Shown: one piece after another, positions 49,987 through 59,096 of the stretch
How positions within the stretch are numbered: position 1 is the stretch's first letter
Layout of the letters: each line of letters starts with the position of its first letter
NCBI GenBank assembly: GCA_965202955.1
Contig: OZ241871.1
Coordinates: 3,224,001 to 3,288,000, forward strand
DNA: 64,000 nucleotides
Source: Bin5 sp034422415
GTDB taxonomy: Bacteria; Chloroflexota; Anaerolineae; Caldilineales; Caldilineaceae
Reading direction: 5' to 3'
Translations under genes and position numbers: made by a program
Notes under the pieces: generated by a model
What the model saw: only the letters and a program-made list of their open reading frames with translations
What the model was told of the DNA's origin: nothing
The model's database searches: none

Positions 49987-52980
49987 ATGCAAAAACCAGT
50001 TTCACTTACCATCAATGGGACCTTCTACCGATTCGACAGCCATCCAGGCGAACTGCTGCGTACGGCCCTGCGCCGTCATCGCTTCTTCAGCCTCAAGCAC
50101 GGCGACGAAACCGGTGAGAGCGGCTCGGACGCACTCCTCTTCTCCAGAACATCCGACAACCCGACCAGCTACCGTCTGGTCAACAGCGGTGTTCTCCTGG
50201 CTTCTCAAGCCGACGGTGCATCGATCATCACCCTCGAAGGGCTGGAGGAGAACGAAGCGGACCGTCTCAATTCACCTGTCTCCGCATTGCAGCAGCAGTT
50301 TATCGAATGCGGCGCAATCCAGTGCGGCTACTGCACACCAGCACAGATCCTGGCCGCCCAGGACCTCCTTGACAGAGAACCGAATCCCAGCGAAGCCGCC
50401 GTGCGTACTGCAATCGCCGGCGTTCTCTGCCGTTGTACAGGATACCTGAAACCTGTCCAGGCGATCTTGCGCGCGGCCGCCCAGCTGCGGGGCGAATCTA
50501 CACAGCCGCCCCAAATTGACGTGCGCGACGCGCCGACTACCGGCGAATGGCCCGCGGACGGTGCCGAAAGCGGGCCGCAGTCCAATGGATGGCACGATGG
50601 CGGCCTTGATACGCGTACCCAGGCCCAGAGCGTGACCGTGACTCTGGCTCCCCCCCAAACGCAGGTCGTCAATAGACCCGAGCCGAAGGTCGATGCTTTC
50701 AAATTAGCCAAGGGACGCCCAGTCTTTACAGACGATGTAGAGTTGCCCGGTATGCTCTACGCCGGCCTTCTCACCAGCCCGGTCGCCCATGCCCGCATCC
50801 TCTCGATCGATGCCTCCGAAGCGCTGGCCATCCCAGGCGTCCATGCCGTACAAACCTACGCCGACCTGCCGCGTGTCATCTATGCCAGCGGCGGACAGAG
50901 CTATCCCCAGCCGCCTCCCTACGACCAGGTCTGCCTCGATTCAAAGGTGCGGTACGTGGGCGATCGCGTGGCGACCGTCGCAGCCGAGACGCCCGAACTC
51001 GTGCAGGAGGCATTGGAATGCATCCGCGTTGAATACGAGGAATTGGAGGCCGTCTTTTCGCCCGAAGATGCGATGCAGCCTGGCGCGCCCGTGATTCACG
51101 ACGAAGACGACGCCCAAATGATCCACGATCCCGCCAGCAACATCGCCGTGAAGTTGCGCGTGGACCACAACGACGTGGATGAAGCCCTGGCCTCGGCCGC
51201 TTTCGTCTTTGAAAGCGAATACCGTGTGCATCAGGTGCAGCAGGCCAGCATTGAACCCCATGTCGTCATCACCTATTGGGATGAAGAAGACCGCCTTGTC
51301 ATTCGCACGAGTACACAGGTGCCTTTCCACGTGCGCCGCATGGTTGCCCCCCTGCTTGGCCTGCCGGTTCGGCGCATTCGAGTCGTCAAACCACGTATCG
51401 GCGGCGGATTCGGCGGAAAGCAGGAGATGTTGATCGAGGACCTGTGCGCCCATCTGACCATCGCCACCGGCCGGCCCGTCAAGTTTGAATACACACGTCA
51501 ATTGGAGTTCAGCTCCGCGCGCACGCGTCATCCGCAGTGGTTGCGCTTTCGCAGCGGCATCGACGCCGACGGCAGATTGGTCGGAATGGAAGTGCGAGTC
51601 GTGGCCGACACCGGCGCTTACGGGACGCACGGTCTTACAGTGCAAATGGTCACCGGCTTTCGCGCTCTCAGTACGTACTGGCTACCCGCGGCCCGTTTCG
51701 ACTGTGATGTCGTTTACACGAATAAGCCGGTGCCCGGCGCATTTCGCGGCTACGGCGCACCCCAGGCCCTCTTTGGGCTGGAACAACACATGGAAGAGAT
51801 GGCGCTGGCCTTTGGCATCGACCCGCTGGAGTTCAAGCGCATAAACTGGGTCAAAGAGGGCCAGTCGCTCCCCATGGCCGTCGCCATGGGTGAAGGCCGC
51901 GATGGTTTCCCCCAGACCGTGCAGAGCAACGGGTTGGCAGAGTGCGTCGAAGCCGGAGCAACTTCAATTGACTGGACGCGACGCTACGACCCGGCCTGGA
52001 AGGCCCCGCCGGACCGACCCAACGTCCGCCGCGGCATCGGCCTTGCCATATGTATGCACGGTACCGGTATCGCCGGGCTCGACATGGGCGCCGCCAGCAT
52101 CAAGCTCAACGACGACGGCTCATTCAACCTGCTCGTCGGGGCAACCGACCTCGGAACCGGCTCCGATACGGTCCTCGCTCAGATTGCGGCTGAAGCACTC
52201 GGCGTCCCTCTCCAGCAAGTCCTCATCTACAGCAGCGATACCGACTTTACGCCCTTTGACACGGGCGCGTACGCCAGCAGTACCACCTACATTTCCGGTG
52301 GCGCTGTGCTGAAGGCAGCCGAAGACGTTAGTCTCCAGATTCGCCGCCATGCCGCCGCGCATCTGCTCGTTGGCGTAAGCGCAGAGCAACTTTGGCTGGA
52401 GAACAGGCATATTCATGGCCCCGATGGCCGTTCTGTCTCCCTTGAGACCCTCGCCCTCCACAGCATCCATCAGGAAGAGCAGCACCAGATCATGGCCACC
52501 GCCAGCCACATGAGCTACGTCAGCCCGCCTCCTTTCGCCGCCCAGTACGCCGCGCTGGAGGTGGACACGGAAACCGGGCAAGTGACGGTCGAAAAGGTGG
52601 TGATGGCGGTCGACTGCGGCGTCGCCATCAACCCTGTGACCGCCAGCGGCCAGGTCGAAGGCGGCATGACCCAAGCGCTCGGCTATGCCCTGTGCGAGGA
52701 GATGCCCTATGACGAGATGGGACGTCTGCAAGTCGGCAGATTCGGTGATTACCGCATCCTGGCCGCCGATGAGATGCCGGTCCTGGACACAATTCTGGTA
52801 CAGACCTACGAGCCGACCGGACCATTTGGCGCCAAGGCCGTAGCCGAGATCCCGATGGACGGTATGGCCCCTGCCATCGCCAGCGCAATTTACGACGCCA
52901 CCGGCGTACGAATCCGTGAGATTCCCTTCACCCCGGAACGCGTGTGGCGGGCGCTGCGAGGCTCCTCAGACGTCAAGTAA
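49987..52980 (+). CDS. Fused [2Fe-2S]/molybdopterin hydroxylase subunit with degenerate first Fe-S site
   Basis: A 997-residue fusion of the small iron-sulfur and large molybdopterin subunits. The second cluster is intact: C113 and C116 in IQCGYCTPAQ, C148 and C150 in VLCRCTGYL. The plant-ferredoxin-like site, normally G-C-x4-C-G-x-C plus one more Cys, reads HGDETGESGSD (residues 38-48) and VNSGVLLA, so all four ligands are replaced (D40, S45, D48, G68). The molybdopterin part is complete, with RIGGGFGGKQEM, VPGAFRGYGAPQ and a C-terminal GAKAVAEIPMDG holding the catalytic Glu. AAGG precedes the ATG. Substrate unknown; it is not clearly xanthine. Confidence 0.9.
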   Translation: MQKPVSLTINGTFYRFDSHPGELLRTALRRHRFFSLKHGDETGESGSDALLFSRTSDNPTSYRLVNSGVLLASQADGASIITLEGLEENEADRLNSPVSALQQQFIECGAIQCGYCTPAQILAAQDLLDREPNPSEAAVRTAIAGVLCRCTGYLKPVQAILRAAAQLRGESTQPPQIDVRDAPTTGEWPADGAESGPQSNGWHDGGLDTRTQAQSVTVTLAPPQTQVVNRPEPKVDAFKLAKGRPVFTDDVELPGMLYAGLLTSPVAHARILSIDASEALAIPGVHAVQTYADLPRVIYASGGQSYPQPPPYDQVCLDSKVRYVGDRVATVAAETPELVQEALECIRVEYEELEAVFSPEDAMQPGAPVIHDEDDAQMIHDPASNIAVKLRVDHNDVDEALASAAFVFESEYRVHQVQQASIEPHVVITYWDEEDRLVIRTSTQVPFHVRRMVAPLLGLPVRRIRVVKPRIGGGFGGKQEMLIEDLCAHLTIATGRPVKFEYTRQLEFSSARTRHPQWLRFRSGIDADGRLVGMEVRVVADTGAYGTHGLTVQMVTGFRALSTYWLPAARFDCDVVYTNKPVPGAFRGYGAPQALFGLEQHMEEMALAFGIDPLEFKRINWVKEGQSLPMAVAMGEGRDGFPQTVQSNGLAECVEAGATSIDWTRRYDPAWKAPPDRPNVRRGIGLAICMHGTGIAGLDMGAASIKLNDDGSFNLLVGATDLGTGSDTVLAQIAAEALGVPLQQVLIYSSDTDFTPFDTGAYASSTTYISGGAVLKAAEDVSLQIRRHAAAHLLVGVSAEQLWLENRHIHGPDGRSVSLETLALHSIHQEEQHQIMATASHMSYVSPPPFAAQYAALEVDTETGQVTVEKVVMAVDCGVAINPVTASGQVEGGMTQALGYALCEEMPYDEMGRLQVGRFGDYRILAADEMPVLDTILVQTYEPTGPFGAKAVAEIPMDGMAPAIASAIYDATGVRIREIPFTPERVWRALRGSSDVK

Positions 52981-53117
52981 AAAGGAGACGACTCGCACTT
53001 TCTGCCTGCTGGAGCACGCAAACTGAAGGCGACGTAGACAGGTCAAACGGTCGGCGCCTATCCGGGGGGAATGGCCCGTCAACTGAGTAATCCGGCGCCG
53101 GCAAACATCGGATTCTT

Positions 53118-53885
53118 CTACTGGGCCGTGTACCCGCCGTCCACCGGCCACACGCTCGCGGTGACGAACGAAGCATCCTCGGAAGCCAGAAATGCAACCA
53201 CCGCCGCAATCTCCTCCGGCTGGCCCATCCGCCCCATAGGGTGCAGTCGGCGCATCTCCGCGTGTACATCCGGGTCGCCGGTCACGTTCGCTGTCAGCGG
53301 CGTATAGACAAAGGCCGGCGCAATAGCATTGATCCGAACGCCTTCTCCGGCAAAGCGAACGCCCATCTCCCTGGTCATCTGCACGACTGCCCCTTTACTG
53401 TGCGGGTATGCTGTATAGCCGTCCGAAAAGGGCAGCGATGTCGGGTAAGCGACTATTCCCATGATCGAAACGAGGTTCACGATAGATCCGCGGCCCGCGG
53501 GGCGCATCACCGCAAGAGCCGCGTGCGACATCAGGAAAACTCCCTTGGCATTGACCTCCATCACCGCGTCCCAGCGGGCTTCAAAGTCGGCAGTGGGCGG
53601 TAATGTTCGCGGGGTAATCCCTGCCGAGTTGACCAGACAGTCCAGCCCGCCGCATTGCGAAACCGCGTAGTCCACGCTTCTTTCTGCGTCAGCACGCCGC
53701 GTCACGTCGCAATCGATGCAATGCAGCCTGTCCTGCTCATGCTCGGCGGCCAACGAAGCCAGACCTGCTTCGTCTATGTCGCAGGCAAGTACGGTTGCCC
53801 CTTCGGCCAGGAAGCGATGCGCACTGGCGCGTCCGATACCGGACGCCGCCCCTGTGATCAGCGCTACTTTGTCTGCCAAATCCAT
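53118..53885 (-). CDS. Short-chain dehydrogenase/reductase (SDR)
   Basis: A 255-residue classical SDR. TGAASGIGRASAHRFLAEGA is the NAD(P)-binding loop, with DIDEAGL after the second strand suggesting NAD preference. NSAGITPR is the NAG-type motif. The catalytic Ser is in NLVSIMGIV and Tyr/Lys in YPHSKGAVVQ. The C-terminus PVDGGYTAQ is typical. The start at 53885 is by homology; the frame extends 30 codons upstream. It lies 190 nt after the PPK2 gene on the same strand and converges with the molybdenum hydroxylase. Substrate unknown. Confidence 0.88.
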   Translation of the reverse strand: MDLADKVALITGAASGIGRASAHRFLAEGATVLACDIDEAGLASLAAEHEQDRLHCIDCDVTRRADAERSVDYAVSQCGGLDCLVNSAGITPRTLPPTADFEARWDAVMEVNAKGVFLMSHAALAVMRPAGRGSIVNLVSIMGIVAYPTSLPFSDGYTAYPHSKGAVVQMTREMGVRFAGEGVRINAIAPAFVYTPLTANVTGDPDVHAEMRRLHPMGRMGQPEEIAAVVAFLASEDASFVTASVWPVDGGYTAQ

Positions 53886-54074
53886 TGTCAAAGAGTCGTT
53901 GTCGCCTTCTTGAGAACTTCCAATGAACATGCCGCGGCGAAGTCGCGGGGGCACGAAACCTTGTGGGCCCGGCAATGCCGCGCTCCCAGACCCTACACAA
54001 TTCTCCTGCCTATCCTGGACTCGGCGGCTAGGAATTCATTCGATGTCGGCGTGATTTGCCCCAATCAACCTCTA

Positions 54075-54809
54075 TCAGCCCAGCGCGGCCTCTACATTCT
54101 GAATCACCGTCTCCAGAACCTTGATGCGCGCAAACCGTTTTGACTCGGCGGCAACAATCGTCCATGGCGCCAGCACCGTGTCGGTCTTTTGCACCATCTC
54201 CTCTATCGCCTCTTCGTACGCATCACGCTTCTTCCGGTTTCGCCAGTCCTCGTCGGTCAGCTTCCACTGGCGCAGCGGATCGACAGCCCGGTTCTCGAAG
54301 CGCCGTTTCTGCTCTTTTGAGGAGATGTGCAGGAAGAACTTGATCAGGATCGTCCCATCAGAAACCAGTAGAGACTCCCAATGCCGGATCTCCTCGTAGG
54401 CTCGCCGCCAGTCCGGCACGCTGGCAAAGCCCTCCACCCTTTCCACCAGGACGCGCCCATACCAGGTCCGGTCAAAGATGCACATCCCCCCTTTGCCGGG
54501 AACGGCCGGCCAGAACCGCCAAAGAAAGTGATGCCGTTTTTCGCGGTCGGTCGGTGCCTGGTACTGATGTACTGAAAAGTGACGGGGATCGAGGGGGGCC
54601 GTAAGCCTCCTGATACAGCCGCCCTTGCCGGCTGCGTCCCAACCTTCAAAGAGAATCAACAACGGCGGGCCGATCTTCCCTCCGATCTGGCCGCCCAGCC
54701 GCAAGCGCAGTGCCAGAAACTTCTGTTGACGCGCCTCCAGAATTTCCTCGTAATCCTTCCGCTTCAGCCTTTGGCTCAAATCGACATGATTCAATATTGA
54801 TAGTTCCAT
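54075..54809 (-). CDS. ppk2: Polyphosphate kinase 2 family protein
   Basis: A 244-residue PPK2 domain protein that transfers phosphate between polyphosphate and nucleotides. The Walker A motif FEGWDAAGKGG lies at residues 54-64, the lid HFLWRFWPAVPGKGGM follows and the Walker B is IFDRTWYGRVLVERVEGF. A KFFLHISSKEQKRRF segment and APWTIVAAESKRFARI complete the family. Whether it phosphorylates nucleoside mono- or diphosphates is not clear. Its first 164 bases overlap the open frame of the upstream cupin gene. Confidence 0.9.
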   Translation of the reverse strand: MELSILNHVDLSQRLKRKDYEEILEARQQKFLALRLRLGGQIGGKIGPPLLILFEGWDAAGKGGCIRRLTAPLDPRHFSVHQYQAPTDREKRHHFLWRFWPAVPGKGGMCIFDRTWYGRVLVERVEGFASVPDWRRAYEEIRHWESLLVSDGTILIKFFLHISSKEQKRRFENRAVDPLRQWKLTDEDWRNRKKRDAYEEAIEEMVQKTDTVLAPWTIVAAESKRFARIKVLETVIQNVEAALG

Positions 54810-55338
54810 AACGCGGCGCCAAACCTTTCCCGGTTGCTGTCACACAAAGGGCGAACGGATCGTCGCTTTCCTGCGGAAACTGGCGTCTGCCAATCTGCAT
54901 CAGAGCTGTTAGGGGTCGACGCGACCACACTACTGTTGAGGCGCCCGCCGACTCCCCATATTGGCAGGGATTCCGGCAACTTTCCGCAAGAGTCCATTGC
55001 ACATCATACTCTTCCGCCAAATATCCCTGACGGATGGGGTAGCAAACGTCCAGAAACCTGCAGTCGGTTACCGCTCGTCCAGCGTGCTCGCGGGCTCCCG
55101 CAGTGACTGCAATTTCGCCCGACCCCAGCACACGAGTTTCACCGCCGCTGATTCTCAAATCAAACTCCCCTTCCAGCACGCTGATGACCTGCACGTGCGG
55201 ATGATCGTGGGCAGGCAGGGGCGCGCCGGCGTTTGCCCTCCAGTAGACAAGCGTCATGTTTTCGCTATGGATCACCTTGCCAAAATAGCCGGGATAGAGT
55301 TCGCGCTCGTGCACCGCGTCCCGACTGTAGCTGCCCAT
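54646..55338 (-). CDS. Cupin domain protein with probable read-through tail
   Basis: The frame encodes 230 residues. The first 116 form a compact cupin: PAHDHPHVQVISVLEGEFDL gives the metal-binding His pair and Glu, and EHAGRAVTDCRFLDV the second motif, ending near YDVQWTLAE. The remaining 114 residues do not resemble a domain and overlap 164 bases of ppk2 in another frame. Single-domain cupins usually stop where the folded part ends here, so the original stop codon was probably lost by mutation or frameshift. GGGGGGAA precedes the ATG. It lies 30 nt after a glutaredoxin gene. Confidence 0.7.
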   Translation of the reverse strand: MGSYSRDAVHERELYPGYFGKVIHSENMTLVYWRANAGAPLPAHDHPHVQVISVLEGEFDLRISGGETRVLGSGEIAVTAGAREHAGRAVTDCRFLDVCYPIRQGYLAEEYDVQWTLAESCRNPCQYGESAGASTVVWSRRPLTALMQIGRRQFPQESDDPFALCVTATGKGLAPRYGTINIESCRFEPKAEAEGLRGNSGGASTEVSGTALAAGRPDRREDRPAVVDSL

Positions 55339-55368
55339 TTTGTTCCCCCCGAGTTTCAGAGCGGGCCG

Positions 55369-55638
55369 TCACGACAGATTCGTAAGCTTTGCCATCAATG
55401 CCGTCGTGGACGGCTCAGTCATCACGTCGCCGTCCGGAAAGACAATCGTCGGCACTGACATGAATCCGTTGTTGAGCCGCTGGACCAACTCCCTGGCATC
55501 TTCGTCGCCTTCAATGTCGATCTCCACGAATTCAATGCCTTGGCTCTGCATCACCGACTTCGCCCGCCAACAGTCCGGGCACCATGTAGTCGTGTACATT
55601 TTGATCTGCGTGCCGTTTCCGGTTACGCTATGGGTCAT
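55369..55638 (-). CDS. Glutaredoxin-like protein
   Basis: An 89-residue glutaredoxin-fold protein. MYTTTWCPDCWRAKSVM holds the redox site CPDC, then FVEIDIEGDEDAREL, the cis-Pro SVPTIVFPDG and a short C-terminal helix. The WCPDC type is found in glutaredoxin/mycoredoxin-like proteins of Actinobacteria and Chloroflexota. AGGAG lies 6 nt before the ATG. It is the first gene of a minus-strand group glutaredoxin, cupin, PPK2, SDR. A TATACT 109 nt upstream is a weak promoter candidate. Confidence 0.87.
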   Translation of the reverse strand: MTHSVTGNGTQIKMYTTTWCPDCWRAKSVMQSQGIEFVEIDIEGDEDARELVQRLNNGFMSVPTIVFPDGDVMTEPSTTALMAKLTNLS

Positions 55639-55887
55639 TCCGTTCTCCTATGGTGCGAGTATGTACGACAAGCCGGTCCACGAGGACCGCCGGTGATTGT
55701 CCCGGTCTTTGTCGGCGAACCGCCAACGTAGGCTATTCAAGTAGCGAGTATACCGTATCTGCGGAATCTGATAAAGTACACTGGCCCGGTTGCCCGCCGC
55801 TTGAATGGACCGCTAACGCCGTTCGCTGATCTATGGTTCAGCTTTGAATCCCCAAACGTTTCGCGAGCGCCTCGGAATGACGCCAAG

Positions 55888-58800
55888 ATGACTCAGCACG
55901 CTTCGACATCAGACACCGCCACGTTGACCGCGCCTGCCTTCTCCGATTTACTTCAGGAAACCAAGGATTTAGTTCACGAACTGGAGCAGGTGATCGACGG
56001 CGAAGTACGCTTCGACGGCTACAGTCGAATGCTCTATAGCACTGACGCCAGCCAATATCAGATCCAACCGCTTGGCGTCGTGATCCCCCGCCACTCCGGC
56101 GATGTCCAGGCCGCTGTTGAGCTTGCCGCTCGCCATCGTGTGCCGCTCCTTCCCCGCGGTGGCGGCAGCTCGCTGGCGGGACAGTGTGTCGGCCCCGGCC
56201 TCGTCATCGACACGAGCAAGTACATGGACAAGATCCTGGCTGTGGACGTTGAAGCCCGCACTGCCTCTGTCCAGGCAGGTATCTCAATCGGCGCCTTCAA
56301 CCGCACGCTGGCGCCTTTGGGATTGATGCTGGGGCCGGATCCAGCCAGTGCCGACCGCGCCACCATCGGCGGCTCGATCGGCAACAACGCCACCGGCAGC
56401 CACAGCATCCTCTACGGTATGATGGCCGACAATCTGCTCGAAACTGAAGTCGTCCTCAGCGACGGCTCGACCACATGCTTTGGGCCGGTGACTTCAGCAG
56501 CAATGGAAAGCCGCCAGCGCGGCGACTCGCTCGAAGCGCAGATCTATCGCGAAGTTCCCGCCATCGTGAACGCCCAATTCGAGCAGATACTGGAGCGCTG
56601 GCCGCGCCACTGGCGCCGGGTTTCCGGTTACAATCTCGACCGGCTCCTGGCTGCGCTGCTCCAAGGGGGCGGTTCTGCTTCGGAAATTGATCGTTCGTCA
56701 GAGAGCGCCGCCCTCCTGCGGGCGCGACTTGGATTCGACAGCCTCTTTCGGTCCGAGTTTTGCGACTCGACCCAGTTCGAACAGTTCAATTTGAGCCAGC
56801 TCATCGCCGGTAGTGAAGGAACGCTCGCAACAGTTACCAGTGCAACCCTGCAACTGGTCCCCAAACCACAGATGACTGCGCTCGCCGTTGTCCATTTCGA
56901 TCGCCTGATCGATGCCTGTGCCGCCATCCCCGACATCCTCGAAAAGCAGCCCAGCGCCTCCGAACTCCTTGATAAGCACTTGATGGACCTCGCCCGCGCC
57001 CAGCCGGAATGGGCAAAACGCCTCCACTTTGTCGAAGGAGACCCGGAGGCCGTCCTCCTGACCGAATTCTACGGTGCAAGTGAGCCTGAATTGACAGCGA
57101 AAATGGACGGGTTGGAGCGTCACCTCCACAACCGGGGCCGGAAGTGTACAGTCCCAAAGCTGCTGGATCCGGCCCGCCAAAGGGACGTGTGGGACGTACG
57201 CAAAGCCGGGCTGAATATCCTTATGGGCCGCCGCGGGGACTACAAACCTGTGCCCGGCATCGAAGATGTATCCGTACCACAGGAAAAACTGGCCGACTAC
57301 CTGGAGAAGATTCTCGACTTCTGCGGCCAGCAGGAAGACGTCCCCGGCATCGCCGTCTACGCCCATGCCTCGGCCGGCTGCCTGCACGTGCGCCCACTGT
57401 TGAACCTCAAAAAACAGACCGGCATCGATGCCCTCCGGACGGTGGGCAAACACGCGTGTGACCTCGCCGTCTCTTTCGGCGGCGCCATGAGCGGCGAACA
57501 CGGCGACGGCCTCGCCCGCAGTTACCTCCATCCCCGCCTGTTCGGCGCCGATCTCTACGGCGCGTTGCAGCAGGTGAAGCAGGTGTTCGACCCCGAGTAC
57601 CGTATGAATCCGGGCAAGATCATCGACGCGCCCTCCTCAACCGAAAACCTGCGTTTCGGTCAGGATTACGACACCATCGAACTGCGCACCGTCTTCGACT
57701 GGAGCAGCGATTTCGGATATGCCGGAGCCATCGAAATGTGCAATGGCGCCGGCGTCTGCCGCAAGCTGGGCGCAGGGACGATGTGCCCCAGCTACATCGC
57801 AACCCGCGATGAGCAGGATACGACACGCGCTCGCGCCAACGCGCTGCGCAACGCGCTTGCCGGACGCATTCCCCGTGAGGAACTGTTCTCGCCGCAGATG
57901 TACGACGTAATGGACCTTTGCGTCGGCTGCAAGGCCTGCAAGAGCGAATGCCCCTCTGCGGTCGACATGGCGCGCATCAAGGCCGAGTATCTGGTCCACT
58001 ACTACGCCAGGAACGGTCTGCCCCTCTTCAACCGCCTGATGGGGCTCTTGCCCACGCTCAACCGTCTACTCTTTCGCTTCGGCCGGCCCCTAATACCTTT
58101 TGTCAATTGGAGTCTGAAGACGCCACCGGCAAAGGCACTGCTCCTCCGTGCCGGCATCGACCCGCGGCGCGATCTGCCCGCCTATGCCCGCAGCACCCTT
58201 TCTTCCTTGCTTGCCCGCAGGGAAGCGCCGGGGCTGCCTCGCCCGGACAGCAACGGGAGTTCTCCGGCCGTTATCCTCTTTCACGACACATGGGCCGAGT
58301 ACAACCATCCTGAGGTTGGTCTGGCCGCGGTCGATGTATTGGAGGCGGCCGGTTACCGCGTGCATCTGGCAGAGGGGCGAGCCTGCTGTGGGCGACCGCT
58401 CATCACCGGCGGCCAGGCCGACAAAGTTCGCGGCTGGATCGATCAGAACGTGGCGCTGCTCGCTCCCTATGCCCGTCAAGGCGTGCCCATCGTCGGAATA
58501 GAGCCCAGTTGCATTCTTACGTTGCGGGACGAATACCCGGACCTGGCCTCCGATCGCGCTGAGGCGCTCCTGCTGGCAGAAAACGCCTTCACCTTCGATG
58601 AGTTCATCGTTCGCGCAACGGCGGCTGCAGACGGGGCCGAAGACCCCTCTCGACCTTCGCCCCTTTCAATCTGGCGCAGTAACGCGGGCACGGCATATCT
58701 GCACGGACACTGTCATCAGAAAGCGCTGATAGGCAACGATGCCAGCATTGACGCCCTGCGCGCGGCCGGCTACACCGTGCAGCTAATCGACAGCGGCTGC

Positions 58801-59025
58801 TGTGGCATGGCTGGTGATTTCGGCTACGGGTTGGGTCACTACGAAGTTAGCCGTGCCATCGGCGAGGAGCGGCTCTTTCCTGCCGTCCGCGACCTGCCCC
58901 CGGACGCAATGCTGGTCGCCAGCGGCACCAGTTGCCGCGACCAGATCAATCAGTTCACAGGGCGGGCGCCAGTCCACATGGCCCAGGCGCTGGCGGCAGC
59001 GCTGAAAGTTTCAACCAGCCAGTGA
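55888..59025 (+). CDS. FAD/Fe-S D-2-hydroxyglutarate dehydrogenase-like (YdiJ-type) protein
   Basis: A 1045-residue fusion of a GlcD-like flavoprotein and a GlcF-like iron-sulfur protein. The FAD_binding_4 domain (RGGGSSLAGQCVGPGLVIDT) is followed by FAD-oxidase_C (AHASAGCLHVRPLLNL, SGEHGDGLARS). Two 4Fe-4S motifs follow (CNGAGVCRKLGAGTMCPSY and CVGCKACKSECP), and CCG repeats end the protein (ACCGRPLI, GCCGMAGDFGYG). Length and order match E. coli YdiJ, a D-2-hydroxyglutarate dehydrogenase. The convergent neighbour is a hydroxyacid-oxoacid transhydrogenase, whose product is D-2-hydroxyglutarate, which supports this substrate. The frame opens at TTG 55801; the ATG at 55888 is preferred. Confidence 0.85.
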   Translation: MTQHASTSDTATLTAPAFSDLLQETKDLVHELEQVIDGEVRFDGYSRMLYSTDASQYQIQPLGVVIPRHSGDVQAAVELAARHRVPLLPRGGGSSLAGQCVGPGLVIDTSKYMDKILAVDVEARTASVQAGISIGAFNRTLAPLGLMLGPDPASADRATIGGSIGNNATGSHSILYGMMADNLLETEVVLSDGSTTCFGPVTSAAMESRQRGDSLEAQIYREVPAIVNAQFEQILERWPRHWRRVSGYNLDRLLAALLQGGGSASEIDRSSESAALLRARLGFDSLFRSEFCDSTQFEQFNLSQLIAGSEGTLATVTSATLQLVPKPQMTALAVVHFDRLIDACAAIPDILEKQPSASELLDKHLMDLARAQPEWAKRLHFVEGDPEAVLLTEFYGASEPELTAKMDGLERHLHNRGRKCTVPKLLDPARQRDVWDVRKAGLNILMGRRGDYKPVPGIEDVSVPQEKLADYLEKILDFCGQQEDVPGIAVYAHASAGCLHVRPLLNLKKQTGIDALRTVGKHACDLAVSFGGAMSGEHGDGLARSYLHPRLFGADLYGALQQVKQVFDPEYRMNPGKIIDAPSSTENLRFGQDYDTIELRTVFDWSSDFGYAGAIEMCNGAGVCRKLGAGTMCPSYIATRDEQDTTRARANALRNALAGRIPREELFSPQMYDVMDLCVGCKACKSECPSAVDMARIKAEYLVHYYARNGLPLFNRLMGLLPTLNRLLFRFGRPLIPFVNWSLKTPPAKALLLRAGIDPRRDLPAYARSTLSSLLARREAPGLPRPDSNGSSPAVILFHDTWAEYNHPEVGLAAVDVLEAAGYRVHLAEGRACCGRPLITGGQADKVRGWIDQNVALLAPYARQGVPIVGIEPSCILTLRDEYPDLASDRAEALLLAENAFTFDEFIVRATAAADGAEDPSRPSPLSIWRSNAGTAYLHGHCHQKALIGNDASIDALRAAGYTVQLIDSGCCGMAGDFGYGLGHYEVSRAIGEERLFPAVRDLPPDAMLVASGTSCRDQINQFTGRAPVHMAQALAAALKVSTSQ

Positions 59026-59096
59026 TTCTGAGGTAGAAGGGAAGCGACGAGCGTCTGTTATCTCTGACTACAACCTTCCGCTTCTTGAAGAAAGCG

